Origin: Symsagittifera roscoffensis
Lineage: Eukaryota; Xenacoelomorpha; Acoela; Convolutidae
Assembly: GCF_963678635.1 (NCBI RefSeq)
Contig: NC_087069.1
Location: forward strand, 51,532,938-51,596,937
Reading direction: 5' to 3'
Length of the DNA stretch: 64,000 bases
Shown: in pieces, positions 45,401 to 53,403 of the stretch
Position numbering within the stretch: position 1 is the first letter of the stretch
Layout: each line of letters begins with the position of its first letter
Notes under the pieces: generated by a model
The model's input: the letters and a program-made list of their open reading frames with translations, nothing else
What the model was told of the DNA's origin: nothing
Databases searched by the model: none
Position numbers and translations under genes: made by a program

Positions 45401-48192
45401 GAAAGTAGATTTTAATTTCAAGATTTTCCATTGAAATAAAAGTTTACATATAGATCCAAATTTCTGAAATTAGTTTAATTTATGGGTGATATGTTACAAT
45501 AGGTGGTAGCTTGTTCATCGAAGATTTTTGAAATTCAAAGAGCGTCTCATTCAATATGTGAACTTCGGAACTTGAAGTTTTTTCAAGAACAAGTCAGTCT
45601 TGCCTTCATTGACATTTATCCTACTCTGTGTTGGCTATGTTTAAACAACGGGTGAAAAACTGGGTAATTAAATAACCAGAGAAATTAGTTTTTAAATAAT
45701 CAGTGACCTTGGTTATTAAAAGAGCAGGTTTACGGGAGTGGTGGACGCCCACCTTGGATTCGACCCCCTGCCGACCCAAAGGGTCCCCCTTTGGTACTTC
45801 TTAAGAAATCTATTTTTGGCTGACAGACCTAATTTTTTTAAAGCGCCTGTGGCGCAAATACATGCTAATTTTGACGCGGTTTTTTAGTCAAATTTTTCCA
45901 AAACAGGCCTAAAAACGACTTTTTTAGCCTGTGTTTTCAAAATTTTGCTTGCTGCGCTAATTTTTTTCTCATTGATTTGATCTGCTAGTGTTCTGAGAAA
46001 AAAGTTTACGCCCCCCTTCGAGAAAATCCAAGATCCACCCCTGTTATCAAATATCACGTGATGTTGTCTCATTTCAGCGTGTGCTCGCTACCTGGTGAAG
46101 CATGGAGCGAGTGTGCATCTGAAGGACATGCATGGAGACACTCCCCTGACTTGTGCTGTGAAGAGCAAGAGTGTGGCCATAGTGGCCATACTGGTCCAGG
46201 CAGGTGCACACTTTCCATACACGGAGAGCACTAAAGTGGCAAATGGTATCAGCATGGCCGCTTATTACGACGACATACAGGTCAATAAATCTAGTTTATC
46301 TCAAATTGTTGGCAATATCGGTGACCTTGCGCGACATACAGACAACTAACAGGTCGATACGTCTAGTTAAACTCAAACTGTTCGTCAAATAGTGTTTGTA
46401 ATGAACTAAGCGTCCGTGGATGAGTGGTTAGTGCGTAAGAGGCAAATCATCTAGGTCGCAGTAAGTCGTAGGTTTGAGTCCGAGACGTCGCCGAATTTTG
46501 ACTAATTCGAGGCTTATATTTACCTTTTCTTATTACAATTTGTAGAACTCTGGAGCTACTTTTCGTCGTGTTCTCGCTAGTTTTTGCAAAGATCAGGTTC
46601 GCCTCTGTGTTAGTTATTTGTCTACAGATTCCTCAACTTTTTTTGATTTAAAAGACTTCTCATGACAACGTTTAAATAGTTTTTCAGCACTGAAATTGAA
46701 GTGTGGGGTATAAGTGGAGAAGAGCCCATTTTTTCTAATTGGGTTAGTTTTATGAAATAGTCGATGATAAAAGATCATGGAAATTCAGCGAGCATTAACG
46801 TGATATATTTTATCGGCAATTCAAACGTTGAAAAGTTCTCGGTCTTTTTTGAGTTTCGCTGAGTTCGTTTACACTTTTTCAAAGGTCTGTTGGCTATGTT
46901 TTGTACATTTCAATGAAAATCCATCTAAATTCGCTGATCGAACAAAATGAACCGACCTTGTGTTGTTAGTTAGTGGACTCTATTGCTTGTCTTTTGTTAT
47001 AAATCACATGCAAACTCGGAATTCGAACAAGTTGTTTCTGAAATATATCTCAATTTTTCAGTTACTAATAAGAAGAACTGATTTGATTTTGCAGCTGTTG
47101 TTGCCAAAAATTTGACGAAAGGTGCTAGCTTATCATTTCATTTTGAAAAAAAGGCAAAACTTGGAAAAAAAATTCTTAAGAATCGATGAACGTTGCTCAG
47201 ACTCCTTTATAGGTCCTGATGATTTTCTTTTCGTTGTTTTTCAAGAAAAATCTGTTCAGGCTCAATTACTTTTTGGCGATTTGACTTTTTTTTGTCACTT
47301 GGTTCCTTTTGCTTGACTGAAGGCAAACTCCACTATCGAATGAACGTGACCGACCTCTAGTTTCGAAAGTGAATTTTATCTTTCAGATTTCGCAGTGGAA
47401 TATAATATTTATCTTTTGATTCATTTTTTTTTTCAAATTGTAATAGTTTTTATCAAAAATGTGTTAATCATTAATTGTTCTTGAAATTGAAAAAGCTTTA
47501 AAGCTTTACATTTGGTCTTTGAAATTGAAAAGTGGATGTTTATTCAAAAAAAACAAGTCAGTCTTTTTCTTTCATTGCGTTCAATGTCTTTTTTCCAGCT
47601 GTCGGCTGGCCATGTTTCGATATTTTTGCATAAAATAACTGTGGTTTGGTCATCTGTAAGTTGCACAGAACCACCGGCTTCGCGTATTGGTCCGTTTTTT
47701 CTTTTCGATTACAAAGTCTTAGATACTGTAAATATTTCAATGACACTGGACAACTGAACTTCATGTTGAAGTTTTATGATGAGTTATTTTATTAGAAGTT
47801 GAAAACTTGTTGACAAGAAATCCAGTGTATGTTTTTTCGGTGCCCTTGAGTTCATTCACACTTTGCCAACTGTCTGTTGACTATGTTTTGAATATTTTAT
47901 CTTTGCTCTAATATTCAATCAAATATGACTTGATGAATTAATTTTTTTGTTTCAGTTACTGGAGGCCTATGCCGAGGCGGGTGCTGATTTCTCACAGCCA
48001 GACGTGCACGGAAACTACGCTTTGCATGTAGCGTGCACAAACGGGAACCACAAGTCAATTGCACTGATGCTGCGACGTGGAGCTGATCCTAACTGCCGAA
48101 ACCAACTCACAAACGAGACCGCCTTCGAAATTTCGACCCGACTTAACGATGAAATAGCTTTACATGCTCTAGCAAGATGGAACCAGATCTAA
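27152..48192 (+). CDS. ASPG: L-asparaginase with C-terminal ankyrin repeats (ASPG-like), 10 exons
   Basis: Hydrolyses L-asparagine to aspartate and ammonia; mammalian ASPG is also called 60-kDa lysophospholipase. Exons: 27152-27424, 28339-28464, 34168-34297, 35369-35513, 35782-35912, 36542-36787, 37339-37544, 44571-44799, 46078-46280, 47956-48192. All introns are GT-AG, and the joined frame is 641 codons plus TAA with no interruption. Human ASPG is somewhat shorter (573 residues). Active-site elements are intact: T-G-G-T-I-G-M (Thr42), D-S-S-N-M (127-131), H-G-T-D-T-M (Thr159, Asp160) and S-K-V-D (Lys231). Residues about 420-641 hold at least three ankyrin repeats (T-P-L-H-V-A, T-P-L-T-C-A, Y-A-L-H-V-A). 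No signal peptide, so it is probably cytosolic. Introns 2 and 7 are large (5.7 and 7.0 kb) and full of repeats. Confidence 0.95.
27436..27640. mobile_element. AATAAGACGAC-family element in intron 1 (one end lost)
   Basis: Begins GGGTGCTAGGTTAATAAGACG, 11 bp after the intron 1 donor, and follows the copy at 11779-11980 through AAAACGGTTGTTG. The right inverted end is missing, so the copy is truncated. Confidence 0.6.
27745..28127. mobile_element. hAT MITE in intron 1, CAGGGG...CCCCTG
   Basis: 383 bp starting CAGGGGCTGATCTAAGATTT and ending AAATCCTCCCCTG, the classic hAT terminal pattern. A perfect 8-bp target duplication GTTCGGTG lies at 27737-27744 and 28128-28135. It contains a long G run (about 27774-27790). 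Non-coding. Confidence 0.85.
28339..28464 (+). CDS. ASPG: ASPG-like exon 2
   Basis: Acceptor TGTTCTAG. Encodes residues 92-133, including the substrate-site block [12 protein letters not shown]. Phase 0 at both ends; donor GTACAG. Confidence 0.9.
28843..29063. mobile_element. MULE-like MITE in intron 2, 9-bp duplication
   Basis: Inverted blocks GTATTTAGACAACCGCGTAT (from 28855) and ATACGCGGTTGTCTAAATAC (to 29051), with further internal inverted words (CAATCAGAATCGAG and CTCGATTCTGATTG). GTAGTTGAC at 28834-28842 and 29064-29072 is a perfect 9-bp direct repeat, the length made by Mutator-type transposases. Non-coding. Confidence 0.7.
29073..34167. other. Rest of intron 2, no gene recognised
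   Basis: About 5.1 kb of AT-rich intron. Short ORFs such as 31187-31378 (minus) and 32134-32406 (plus) have no domain features or splice support and are not called. No RNA gene or clear transposon end was recognised. Confidence 0.45.
34168..34297 (+). CDS. ASPG: ASPG-like exon 3
   Basis: Acceptor TTTGGCAG. Encodes residues 134-176 and the first base of Gly177, including H-G-T-D-T-M-A with the catalytic Thr-Asp pair. Donor GTCAGT. Phase 1 out. Confidence 0.9.
34316..35167. mobile_element. TIR element in intron 3 with TA flanks
   Basis: The left end CCAGTCGATCAAGGGAAGTT and the right end (reverse complement CCCTAGTCAATGAAGGGAGG) are inverted repeats of about 30 bp, running on into GTTATCTTGCAAGAT. 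TA lies outside both ends (34314-34315 and 35168-35169), as for Tc1/mariner-type insertion. ATCTTGCAAGAT palindromes are repeated several times near the left end. A C run lies at about 34592-34606. No transposase ORF. Confidence 0.65.
35369..35513 (+). CDS. ASPG: ASPG-like exon 4
   Basis: Acceptor TTGTATAG. Encodes the end of Gly177 to part of Arg225, including L-T-G-S-Q-V-P and [10 protein letters not shown], both conserved in type I asparaginases. Donor GTGAGA. Phase 2 out. Confidence 0.9.
35782..35912 (+). CDS. ASPG: ASPG-like exon 5
   Basis: Acceptor GTGTTAAG (weak pyrimidine tract) after a short 268-bp intron. Encodes R-G-N-R-V-S-K-V-D (catalytic Lys231) to A-R-D-P. Donor GTAAGT. Phase 1 out. 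The acceptor choice is fixed by reading frame and family alignment. Confidence 0.85.
36306..36340. repeat. Solitary satellite-like unit in intron 5
   Basis: TACCCGAAAAGGGCGATAATTGTAA resembles one 35-bp unit of the 21.8-23.5 kb array, standing alone 13 kb away. Confidence 0.4.
36542..36787 (+). CDS. ASPG: ASPG-like exon 6
   Basis: Acceptor GTTCTGCAG. Encodes the region with L-R-F-Y-P-G-M, the conserved T-F-G-S-G-N-G-P and I-N-C-T-Q-C. Donor GTTAAA is non-consensus beyond GT, but the next exon restores frame through Gly-Tyr-Ala-Ala-Gly. Confidence 0.85.
37339..37544 (+). CDS. ASPG: ASPG-like exon 7
   Basis: Acceptor TTTTTGCAG. Encodes Y-A-A-G-V-A-L through [13 protein letters not shown] and the end of the asparaginase fold. 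Ends phase 0 at residue 419; donor GTATGT. Confidence 0.9.
37613..38395. repeat. Possible TIR element in intron 7
   Basis: ACTTAGTTGTGCG near 37620 is inverted as CGCACAACTTAGT near 38378. The word TCAAACTGTGCACTGGATAGG near 37703 is repeated as CCAAACTGTGCACTGGATAG near 38350. Ends and target duplication are not clear. Confidence 0.35.
38535..38930 (+). repeat. Intronic repeat family copy 1
   Basis: Shares ordered words with the other copies: CACGCTCAA, a TTTGACTTTT run, AACTCCACTATCGAA, AACGTGAT, TCAGGTTGCCCAGC, TTTTCTCA, ATAAATTGTCC, AATTCAAAGAGCTTTAAA, GTTCCTTACT and TTGGCTATGTTTT. Confidence 0.65.
40215..40450 (+). repeat. Intronic repeat family copy 2
   Basis: Shares TTCACTCTCAATTTTTA, GGCTTGACTTTTTG, TTTCACTATCGAACAGC, AAAACGTGATCGACTTCTAG, TTTCCCAGCGAAA and CCAGTTTTCTCAAACT with copies 1 and 3. 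Confidence 0.65.
41785..42213 (+). repeat. Intronic repeat family copy 3
   Basis: The most complete copy: AACGCTCAATTTTAA, CTCCGCTATCAAACAGC, AAACGTGATCGACCTCTAAG, CAGATTTCCCAGCGAAATTG, CAGTTTTCTCAAATTGGATT, CATAAATTGTTC, CCAAAGAGCTTAAA and AACTGTCAGTTGGCTATGTT. Confidence 0.7.
42455..42760 (+). repeat. Intronic repeat family copy 4
   Basis: Shares TTCACGCTCAAATAAG, GCGGTTTGACTTTGATTT, CTCTATCGAACAG, TTTCCTAGCATAA and TCAACTGTCTGTTAGCTAT; the middle is diverged. Confidence 0.55.
44199..44496. mobile_element. hAT-like MITE in intron 7
   Basis: Begins CAGTAGCGGATTTACTGGGG with a long G run and ends CTTAGATCTGCGGCAGCTG. Flanking octamers AACAGACC and AAATGACC are similar (6 of 8). Interior words (GCGCGCCAAAAAACA, TGCCAAAATGCCCAAAA) resemble the other G-run elements at 27745 and 45721. 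Ends 74 bp before exon 8. Confidence 0.55.
44571..44799 (+). CDS. ASPG: ASPG-like exon 8 (start of ankyrin region)
   Basis: Acceptor CTGCCTGCAG. Encodes a linker helix, then the first ankyrin repeat ([15 protein letters not shown]). Two donors nine bases apart both keep frame: GTAACG at 44791 and GTAAGC at 44800. The second is chosen because it is closer to consensus and completes the ankyrin helix as G-N-E-A-C-A-R-Y-L. Confidence 0.85.
45340..45645 (+). repeat. Intronic repeat family copy 5 (intron 8)
   Basis: Diverged copy: CTTTAGTTTGGAAAGTAGAT, GATTTTCCATTGAAATAAAA, TTTGAAATTCAAAGAGCGT, AACAAGTCAGTCTTGCCTTC and GTTGGCTATGTTT in the family order. Confidence 0.5.
45721..46043. mobile_element. 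hAT-like MITE in intron 8, just before exon 9
   Basis: The right end GAGAAAATCCAAGATCCACC ends at CCCCTG (46043). Flanking octamers TTATTAAA (45713-45720) and TTATCAAA (46044-46051) differ by one base. The interior resembles the elements at 27745 and 44199. Only 34 bp separate it from the exon 9 start, so the branch point and pyrimidine tract are either in those 34 bp or inside the element. Confidence 0.6.
46078..46280 (+). CDS. ASPG: ASPG-like exon 9
   Basis: Acceptor CTCATTTCAG. Encodes ankyrin repeats with [10 protein letters not shown] and [10 protein letters not shown]. Ends phase 0 at A-Y-Y-D-D-I-Q; donor GTCAAT. Confidence 0.85.
46271..46400. repeat. 72-bp tandem duplication across the exon 9 donor
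   Basis: CAGGTCAATAAATCTAGTTT at 46278 is repeated in diverged form as CAGGTCGATACGTCTAGTTA at 46350. The second copy carries a spare donor-like CAGGT; reading through to it meets a TAA, so the first donor is the functional choice. Confidence 0.55.
46410..46492 (+). pseudogene. tRNA-like sequence in intron 9
   Basis: An A-box-like TGGATGAGTGGTTAGTG and a B-box-like GGTTTGAGTCC are spaced as in a tRNA or tRNA-derived SINE, with a T run just downstream (about 46495). The acceptor strands GCGTCCG and ACGTCGC pair only partly. No anticodon could be assigned. Confidence 0.4.
46690..46900 (+). repeat. Intronic repeat family copy 6 (intron 9)
   Basis: Shares TCTAATTGGGTTAGTTTTAT, GGAAATTCAGCGAGC and AAAGGTCTGTTGGCTATGTT with the other copies; the 5' half is lost. 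Confidence 0.45.
47205..47618 (+). repeat. Intronic repeat family copy 7 (intron 9)
   Basis: Nearly complete copy: CAGGCTCAATTA, GCGATTTGACTTTTTT, GGCAAACTCCACTATCGAAT, AACGTGACCGACCTCTAGTT, CAGATTTCGCAGTGGAA and CAGCTGTCGGCTGGCCATGT. Confidence 0.65.
47956..48192 (+). CDS. ASPG: ASPG-like exon 10 (last coding exon)
   Basis: Acceptor TTTTGTTTCAG. Encodes the last ankyrin repeat ([18 protein letters not shown]) and the C-terminus W-N-Q-I, then TAA at 48190-48192. Confidence 0.9.
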   Translation, partial: LLEAYAEAGADFSQPDVHGNYALHVACTNGNHKSIALMLRRGADPNCRNQLTNETAFEISTRLNDEIALHALARWNQI

Positions 48193-48294
48193 ACTATTTT
48201 TTATTATTGGTTATAAATTAGGTATTTTATCACTATAAAATATTTAATACTAACCAATCACGATCCATCTAACTAACAACCCACTTATTTGTAA

Positions 48295-48322
48295 GTGCTG
48301 AAATTAATTGTAATTTCAGCAC
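48295..48322. other. Perfect 12-bp stem-loop in the 3' UTR
   Basis: GTGCTGAAATTA and TAATTTCAGCAC flank a 4-base loop ATTG, about 100 bp after the asparaginase stop. Such a hairpin could act in the mRNA; no known element is matched. Confidence 0.6.
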
Positions 48323-48382
48323 CAGAGAGATTTGAATTTAACTTAGAACTTAGTTGCCTCTCCAAGAAAGAGACCTACTCGC

Positions 48383-48388
48383 AATAAA
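48383..48388 (+). terminator. Poly(A) signal AATAAA
   Basis: The AATAAA hexamer about 190 bp after the asparaginase stop codon, followed by AC-rich sequence. Confidence 0.6.
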
Positions 48389-48547
48389 ACAAAATACTCT
48401 AGATCTATTGAGACTAATTGAGACTAGCAGATATAAGAGTAAGATTAAGATCGGTATTAGACTAAGAAGTTGCACGAATCTATCCGGCCGAAAATAAGAT
48501 AGCGTGACGAGCAGACGGTGTTCCCCGTTCTGAAACTAATCTATGAG

Positions 48548-48933
48548 TTAACCATAAGAACTTAACTCAAAGAAGCAGTTCTAACTTTCACGGCTCAAAA
48601 TCAAATTCGTTTTCTGAATCAAGCAGCGCTTCCAATTTTCACGACTCGAGGTCAAACTCAATTTCTCGACCAAGCTCAAGAAGAGCTTCAAGCTTTGAAA
48701 TGTCAGGTTTGGCCGAAGAAAACAAAAGTTGCAAATTCACAAATTAAACGGAGGCAAGTCCAAATAGTAATTTCAGTGGAAGTAGAAACGAATATGTGAA
48801 CTTAGGCGACAACACAGTTGTGTCAAATTTTGCAGATTCTTCTGTCACAAATGATTTTGACCAATCAGTATTACGCGATTCATCTGAAAAAGAACCTCAT
48901 GAAGATTCTTCGATCTCGAACAGCAACTGCTGA
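48548..48933 (+). pseudogene. Serine-rich coding-like stretch with one internal TAA
   Basis: One frame is open from the codon after TGA 48545-48547 to TGA 48931-48933, apart from a single TAA at 48745-48747. The translation on both sides is Ser/Asn/Asp-rich and coding-like. The first part holds an in-frame 63-bp duplication (S-N-F-H-G-S-K-S-N-S then S-N-F-H-D-S-R-S-N-S). The second ends E-D-S-S-I-S-N-S-N-C. No ATG opens the frame, so it would be a terminal exon (for example after AAGCAG near 48577) of a gene whose other exons are lost or lie elsewhere, or an old C-terminal extension of the asparaginase. No domain recognised. Confidence 0.4.
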
Positions 48934-49154
48934 ATTATGATTGTGTTTGTCAGTTTTTTGTGTACTTGTATTTAGTAAATTCTGTAATATCTTTAGTTAG
49001 ATTGAACATTATATTTATTCAGAAATTTAGAATTGTTGAAGTATTGTAATTTGGAAAGTGATCGACTAAGTTTCGAGAGAAGTGTCATAGATTGAGTATC
49101 CGATGATTTTCTCCTGCCGTTGTCTGTAACACTACGCGCGAAGTCCAGATGAAG

Positions 49155-49291
49155 GGTGGCCAGTCAATAAGCAGAATGGTCTAAGAGCAGAATGGGTCTA
49201 AGAGCAGAATGGGTCTAAGAGCAGAATGGGTCTAAGAGCAGAATGGGTCTAAGAGCAGAAAATTATTAATTCTTCTTATTGCTCCGCCTCC
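49155..49291. mobile_element. Small hAT-like TIR element containing a 17-bp array
   Basis: The left end GGTGGCCAGTCAATAAGCAG matches the right end (inverted) of the element at 25676-25971, and the right end CTTCTTATTGCTCCGCCTCC matches its left end (inverted). Flanking octamers AGATGAAG (49147-49154) and GGATGAAG (49292-49299) differ by one base. The subterminal word GAGCAGAATGGGTCTAA is expanded to about five tandem 17-bp copies at 49173-49261. Confidence 0.75.
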
Positions 49292-49299
49292 GGATGAAG

Positions 49300-49850
49300 A
49301 TATTACATGAACAAAGTCAAGCCGTTTTCTTTAAGATGTTCACTGGAGTTAGAATCAGGGCGTGTTATCATGGGTTTTGAAAAGGGTCGAAATATCTACA
49401 TCTAGATGTTTCGTATATGTTTTTAGTTGTCAAAAAAGTGTATCACTGGCCAAATAAATATTCAGCTAGATTTTAAAAAAACGAAAGCAACAAGGATAGC
49501 GGGTTGCTGTACAAGTAGCACAGAAAGATCCGACTATAAATTACATTGGGATGTTTTTTGCTGCTTCGATTATGAGCAGATCTGAACGAAAGCCTAGAAA
49601 ATAGGTGTATTCATTACTAAAAGTGCAATACGCATGTTTGACAACAGTTTTCATCCAAAAATTAATCAAAATATATAAAATCTATTATACATTTAAATTC
49701 GGGCTTCACTATCTCGCCATCCTAAAGCTTTTTCAACGTATTATTTTTGCATGTTTAAGCTATATCGTATATTGCAATTCGTTAGAATTTTTTTTCGATT
49801 TTCAAATTTGATTTTAGTGGTTGTTTTACCTTAAAATAAATTAAGCAGCC
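49300..49850. other. Intergenic, nothing recognised
   Basis: AT-rich DNA. A word series TGAGCAGATCTGAACGAAAG (49573) to GTGCAATACGCATG (49622) recurs in diverged form at 53283-53345, indicating a dispersed repeat. Confidence 0.4.
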
Positions 49851-50690
49851 CAATATTGAAGTAGGGGTTGCAAATTTGGCCTCCAAATTTGAATGCCCGA
49901 ATCTTTTTAGTTAACGAGATAAGACGATTTTTGGGATTTTTTCAAAAATTATCAGAAATTTCAAATAGCAAAAGAATCTTGAAGTTCCCAACCCGGTAGT
50001 TTGGTGCTGTCAGATTACTCTCAAAGATTGCGAACCTGGCCTCTTCTAAGTATGACTGCTCAGTTCTTTGTAGTTTTCGAGATCTGACGTTTTTTGTGAA
50101 TTTTTCAAAATTTTCAGAAAGTTTAATTTAATTATTTTTCAGAATTTGAAATTCCCAATGCTATAGTTCGGGGTTGTCAGGGTAATCTAAAGAGTTGCAC
50201 ACCTTGCCACATGCGACTGCTAAACGCGACTGCTCAAATACTTTTAGTTTCCGAGATGTGACGTTTTTGATTTATTTAAAATTTGTCAAAGAACTTATCC
50301 ACAAAGAAATTCAAAAAATTTGAAACTACTAACTTGATGAAGATACAACCTTATTGTCAGCAAACACCCAGGCTTCTCAAATCTTGCCTCTTAATTTGAA
50401 ATCTCAAATCCTTTTAGTTTCCGAGATAAGACATTATTTTTCAATTTTTTTTTCGGTAAATTAGGTTTAGAAAAATAAAAAATGTTTGATTCCTAATCCT
50501 ACAGTAGGGTGGTCTCAGAGACTATCAGTGGTTGCAAATCTGGCCTGCAAATTTCTCCAGAGGCCCATTAAGTTTTCGAGATGACCCTTTTAAAATGGTA
50601 ATAAAAAATTAAAAAGTTCGAAAGTACCAACAATGTAATTGGGTGCAGTCAGAGTACACTAAAAGTTTGCAGATGTTGTTTTCAATATAT
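49851..50690. repeat. Diverged tandem repeats of about 165 bp
   Basis: Five units recognisable by the ordered words TTGCAAATTTGGCCTC, CTTTTTAGTTTCCGAGAT and a GACG/AGACA plus TTTTTC run. Anchor positions are about 49905, 50070, 50240, 50410 and 50565, so spacing is 155-170 bp, close to nucleosome repeat length. Copies are strongly diverged, suggesting an old satellite. Confidence 0.7.
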
Positions 50691-51765
50691 GCGATTTTTT
50701 ATGAGTTGTGAAAAAATTTCGGAACACCGAAGGTGCGTTAAACGCTATTCCACATAAATTTCCCAAATTTTGTCTTTTGGGCATTTTTGTTGTTTTCGAA
50801 AGGACGCGTAAAAAAGTTTCGGAAGCAATTTATTTTCGTGGAGTTAAACTATGTTTTTAGCTCTTAATTCAGCATAAAAATCAAACTCGCTCACTTTATT
50901 CACTCGAAATTATGACAAAAACCAAAGACTTTAAACCATTTTTTTTTCTACACTGAGGGTTATTATCAGGACCACAACGGCATTAGTTTGATATGTCACT
51001 TGAAATCTTGCAACAATTGTTTGTGTAATCTGTAAAAAAGAACAACGGGAAACAACTTGTAAAACGATGAAATCCAAATACAAAGTTCCTCAATGGACAA
51101 ATGGGTTCTGCTATTCTTCTACTTCAGAGCGGTTTGGTTTTGAGTTAATTCATATGATCAAATCTATCATTTTTCTACGAGTTTAAAGATAATGTAAAAT
51201 TTTGTTGATTTGATTTTGTTTCGACTTTCGAAGCTGCCGGAAAAATTCTGGTCGGTTTAAATATTTCTCAAAAATTGTTTCGATTTTTCAAGCATCCACT
51301 TAGACAAGCATTTTTTGCCTCAGAGGAGTTATATTGATTCCTTAGCTCAAAATTGAAAATTAATTTGACGACTAGTGTTCATTTTAATGGAGTGCCACTT
51401 TGTGCGCTTTTTACCAATTTTTTTTGAAGAGTAGAGTAATTGTCAATAAATCCAAACCAGTGTTGGCTCAGCATGAATTTTAAACAACGAGTAATTGGGT
51501 GAGATAAAGATCACTTATATTTGCTGAGGCATCTGGGAGTAAGATATACAGAAACGATAGAAATTTTTGAAAAAAATTTGTCATTTGCTCATCAAAGCTT
51601 GCCATTTGTTCATCAAAGTTTTTAAGATATTAGAAAGGACAGTGGAAACATGCAGCATTTGAAAAAGGAATCAATGTCGCGAATGAACTTTTATCTATGA
51701 GTATAATTCCGTAAATATTTTTTTTTGCAAACCAGTTCCCGATTGAATAACATTGCATTGAAGAA
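50329..51765 (+). repeat. Segmental direct duplication, copy 1
   Basis: Starts CTAACTTGATGAAGATACAA and matches 62567-64000 base for base over most of its length, with a few substitutions and small indels. No ORF is conserved across it. The start falls inside the 165-bp repeat ladder. Confidence 0.9.
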
Positions 51766-53403
51766 AATCCATTTAGAGCCATTTTGTTTCCCTACTTCCT
51801 TAAAAGGTTAAAGCAGAAAATTTCGCTTTTTGGCTGTTTTGAGTCCAAGTGAAATTGAGTTACAAGATAAAATTGGGTTAATAAGTAATGGTGAAGCAAT
51901 TAATATGATAAATTTAATCAAAATCGAAAAAAAACATAAGCAAGTTTTCTGATACTTTTTTTATCCATATTGCGAGAAGATTTTATTCAAACAGGAATTG
52001 GTTTTAACAATATATCATATTAAACAATTTGGTAACAACTTTTCACTATTGACAAAAAATAAGGATTTTTGCCAAAACTGACATTTTAAAGATATGAAAA
52101 TATAGAAGTCAGAATTGCCTATTATACCTAATTAACTTACTTTACCAGAACCGCACAAAATTAAGCCAAACAACAAAATATTTGATTATAACTCAAAGTT
52201 TAAGCAGAAGACATATAAACAAAACTTAGAAGCCAAAATTTTATAATTTATAAAAATTAACAAACTCTGGCGCCGCTTGCTAAAAGAGTGTGATTCGACG
52301 CAATCAGACGAACGAAATTTTTCCAGCCAGAGGAACTTATCAAAAAAAGAGACCTCGCATGGTTAAGTGAGGACTTTAGACCCGCGCCATCAGAATGTTT
52401 GGACAAAATACCAAAAAAAAATTACCAGTCCTGGCGGCAGCGCTTGTTCTTGGCTAATATAAAAGCTTCAGAAAAACTCGCCGCATCGTAAACTAACTAA
52501 GCAGTACCCAGAAGAAGTTCAAAAGTGACCATAGGATGTTTAAAATTCAATTATCAGAACTGATTTTGATCATACTTTTGCGGTTTTTTGTGCTAGGTTG
52601 CCTATTTTAATTTTTCATGATTTTCACGATATTCACGACATCACTTTTTGAAATTTGAAGTATAATTTCTGTGTGAAATGCAAACGTAGCAAACATGAGA
52701 CACTGAACAGACGAAGAAAACAAACGCCTCGAAAATATTAAAAATAAAACAATATATAGACTGTGAAAACGTTTTTTTTGTGAAACTTTACGACAAAATT
52801 TCATGCGCAAAACCGTTTTTTTTGTCTACAAGAACCAAATTGTTATTTTGACCTTTTTATTTGAAAAAAAAACATTTGATGTTTGTGAAAATGGAAACTT
52901 TGCGTGCATCAACTGTCCTTGAAAACTCCAAAATAAAGTACCTGTAGCTTAGCAGGTTTTAATCGTAGGTGTTTTTGTTTTGTTTCTTGCCCACAAAACA
53001 TCAATGTTTTTAACTTTTATTTGACTCTCTAATATAAAGATTTTGGAAAACTTCTAAATGAACGAAAATTTTTGAGTAGCGATTTTAAATCGACCATTAA
53101 AACTCGTTTTTAGACAATTTAAAAGTTAAAATTTTATAAAACTTTCTAAAACTTTCCTTCTCAGACATTTATCATAAATACATACTGGTTCATCAAGTTT
53201 TCAGCCAGAGAAAGAAATTCACAAGGACAGAAACTTCAACCATAAAGAGTTTTAATGAGATGGTTTTTGTTTGTTTGGCTATGAGCGGATCTGATTTAAA
53301 GACTAAAAAATACGTGTCTTCTTCATTAGCAAGTGTACATCACGCAGCATAAAAGTCCGTGCTCAAGATAACAGGTGAAGCAACATTTTCGTGCCCCAAT
53401 TGA
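51766..53403. other. Intergenic, dispersed repeats only
   Basis: No gene recognised. The stretch 52820-52970 (TTTGTCTACAAGAACC, TGCATCAAC, AAAATAAA) recurs in diverged form at 55197-55350. The minus-strand ORF 52607-52810 has no features. Confidence 0.4.
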
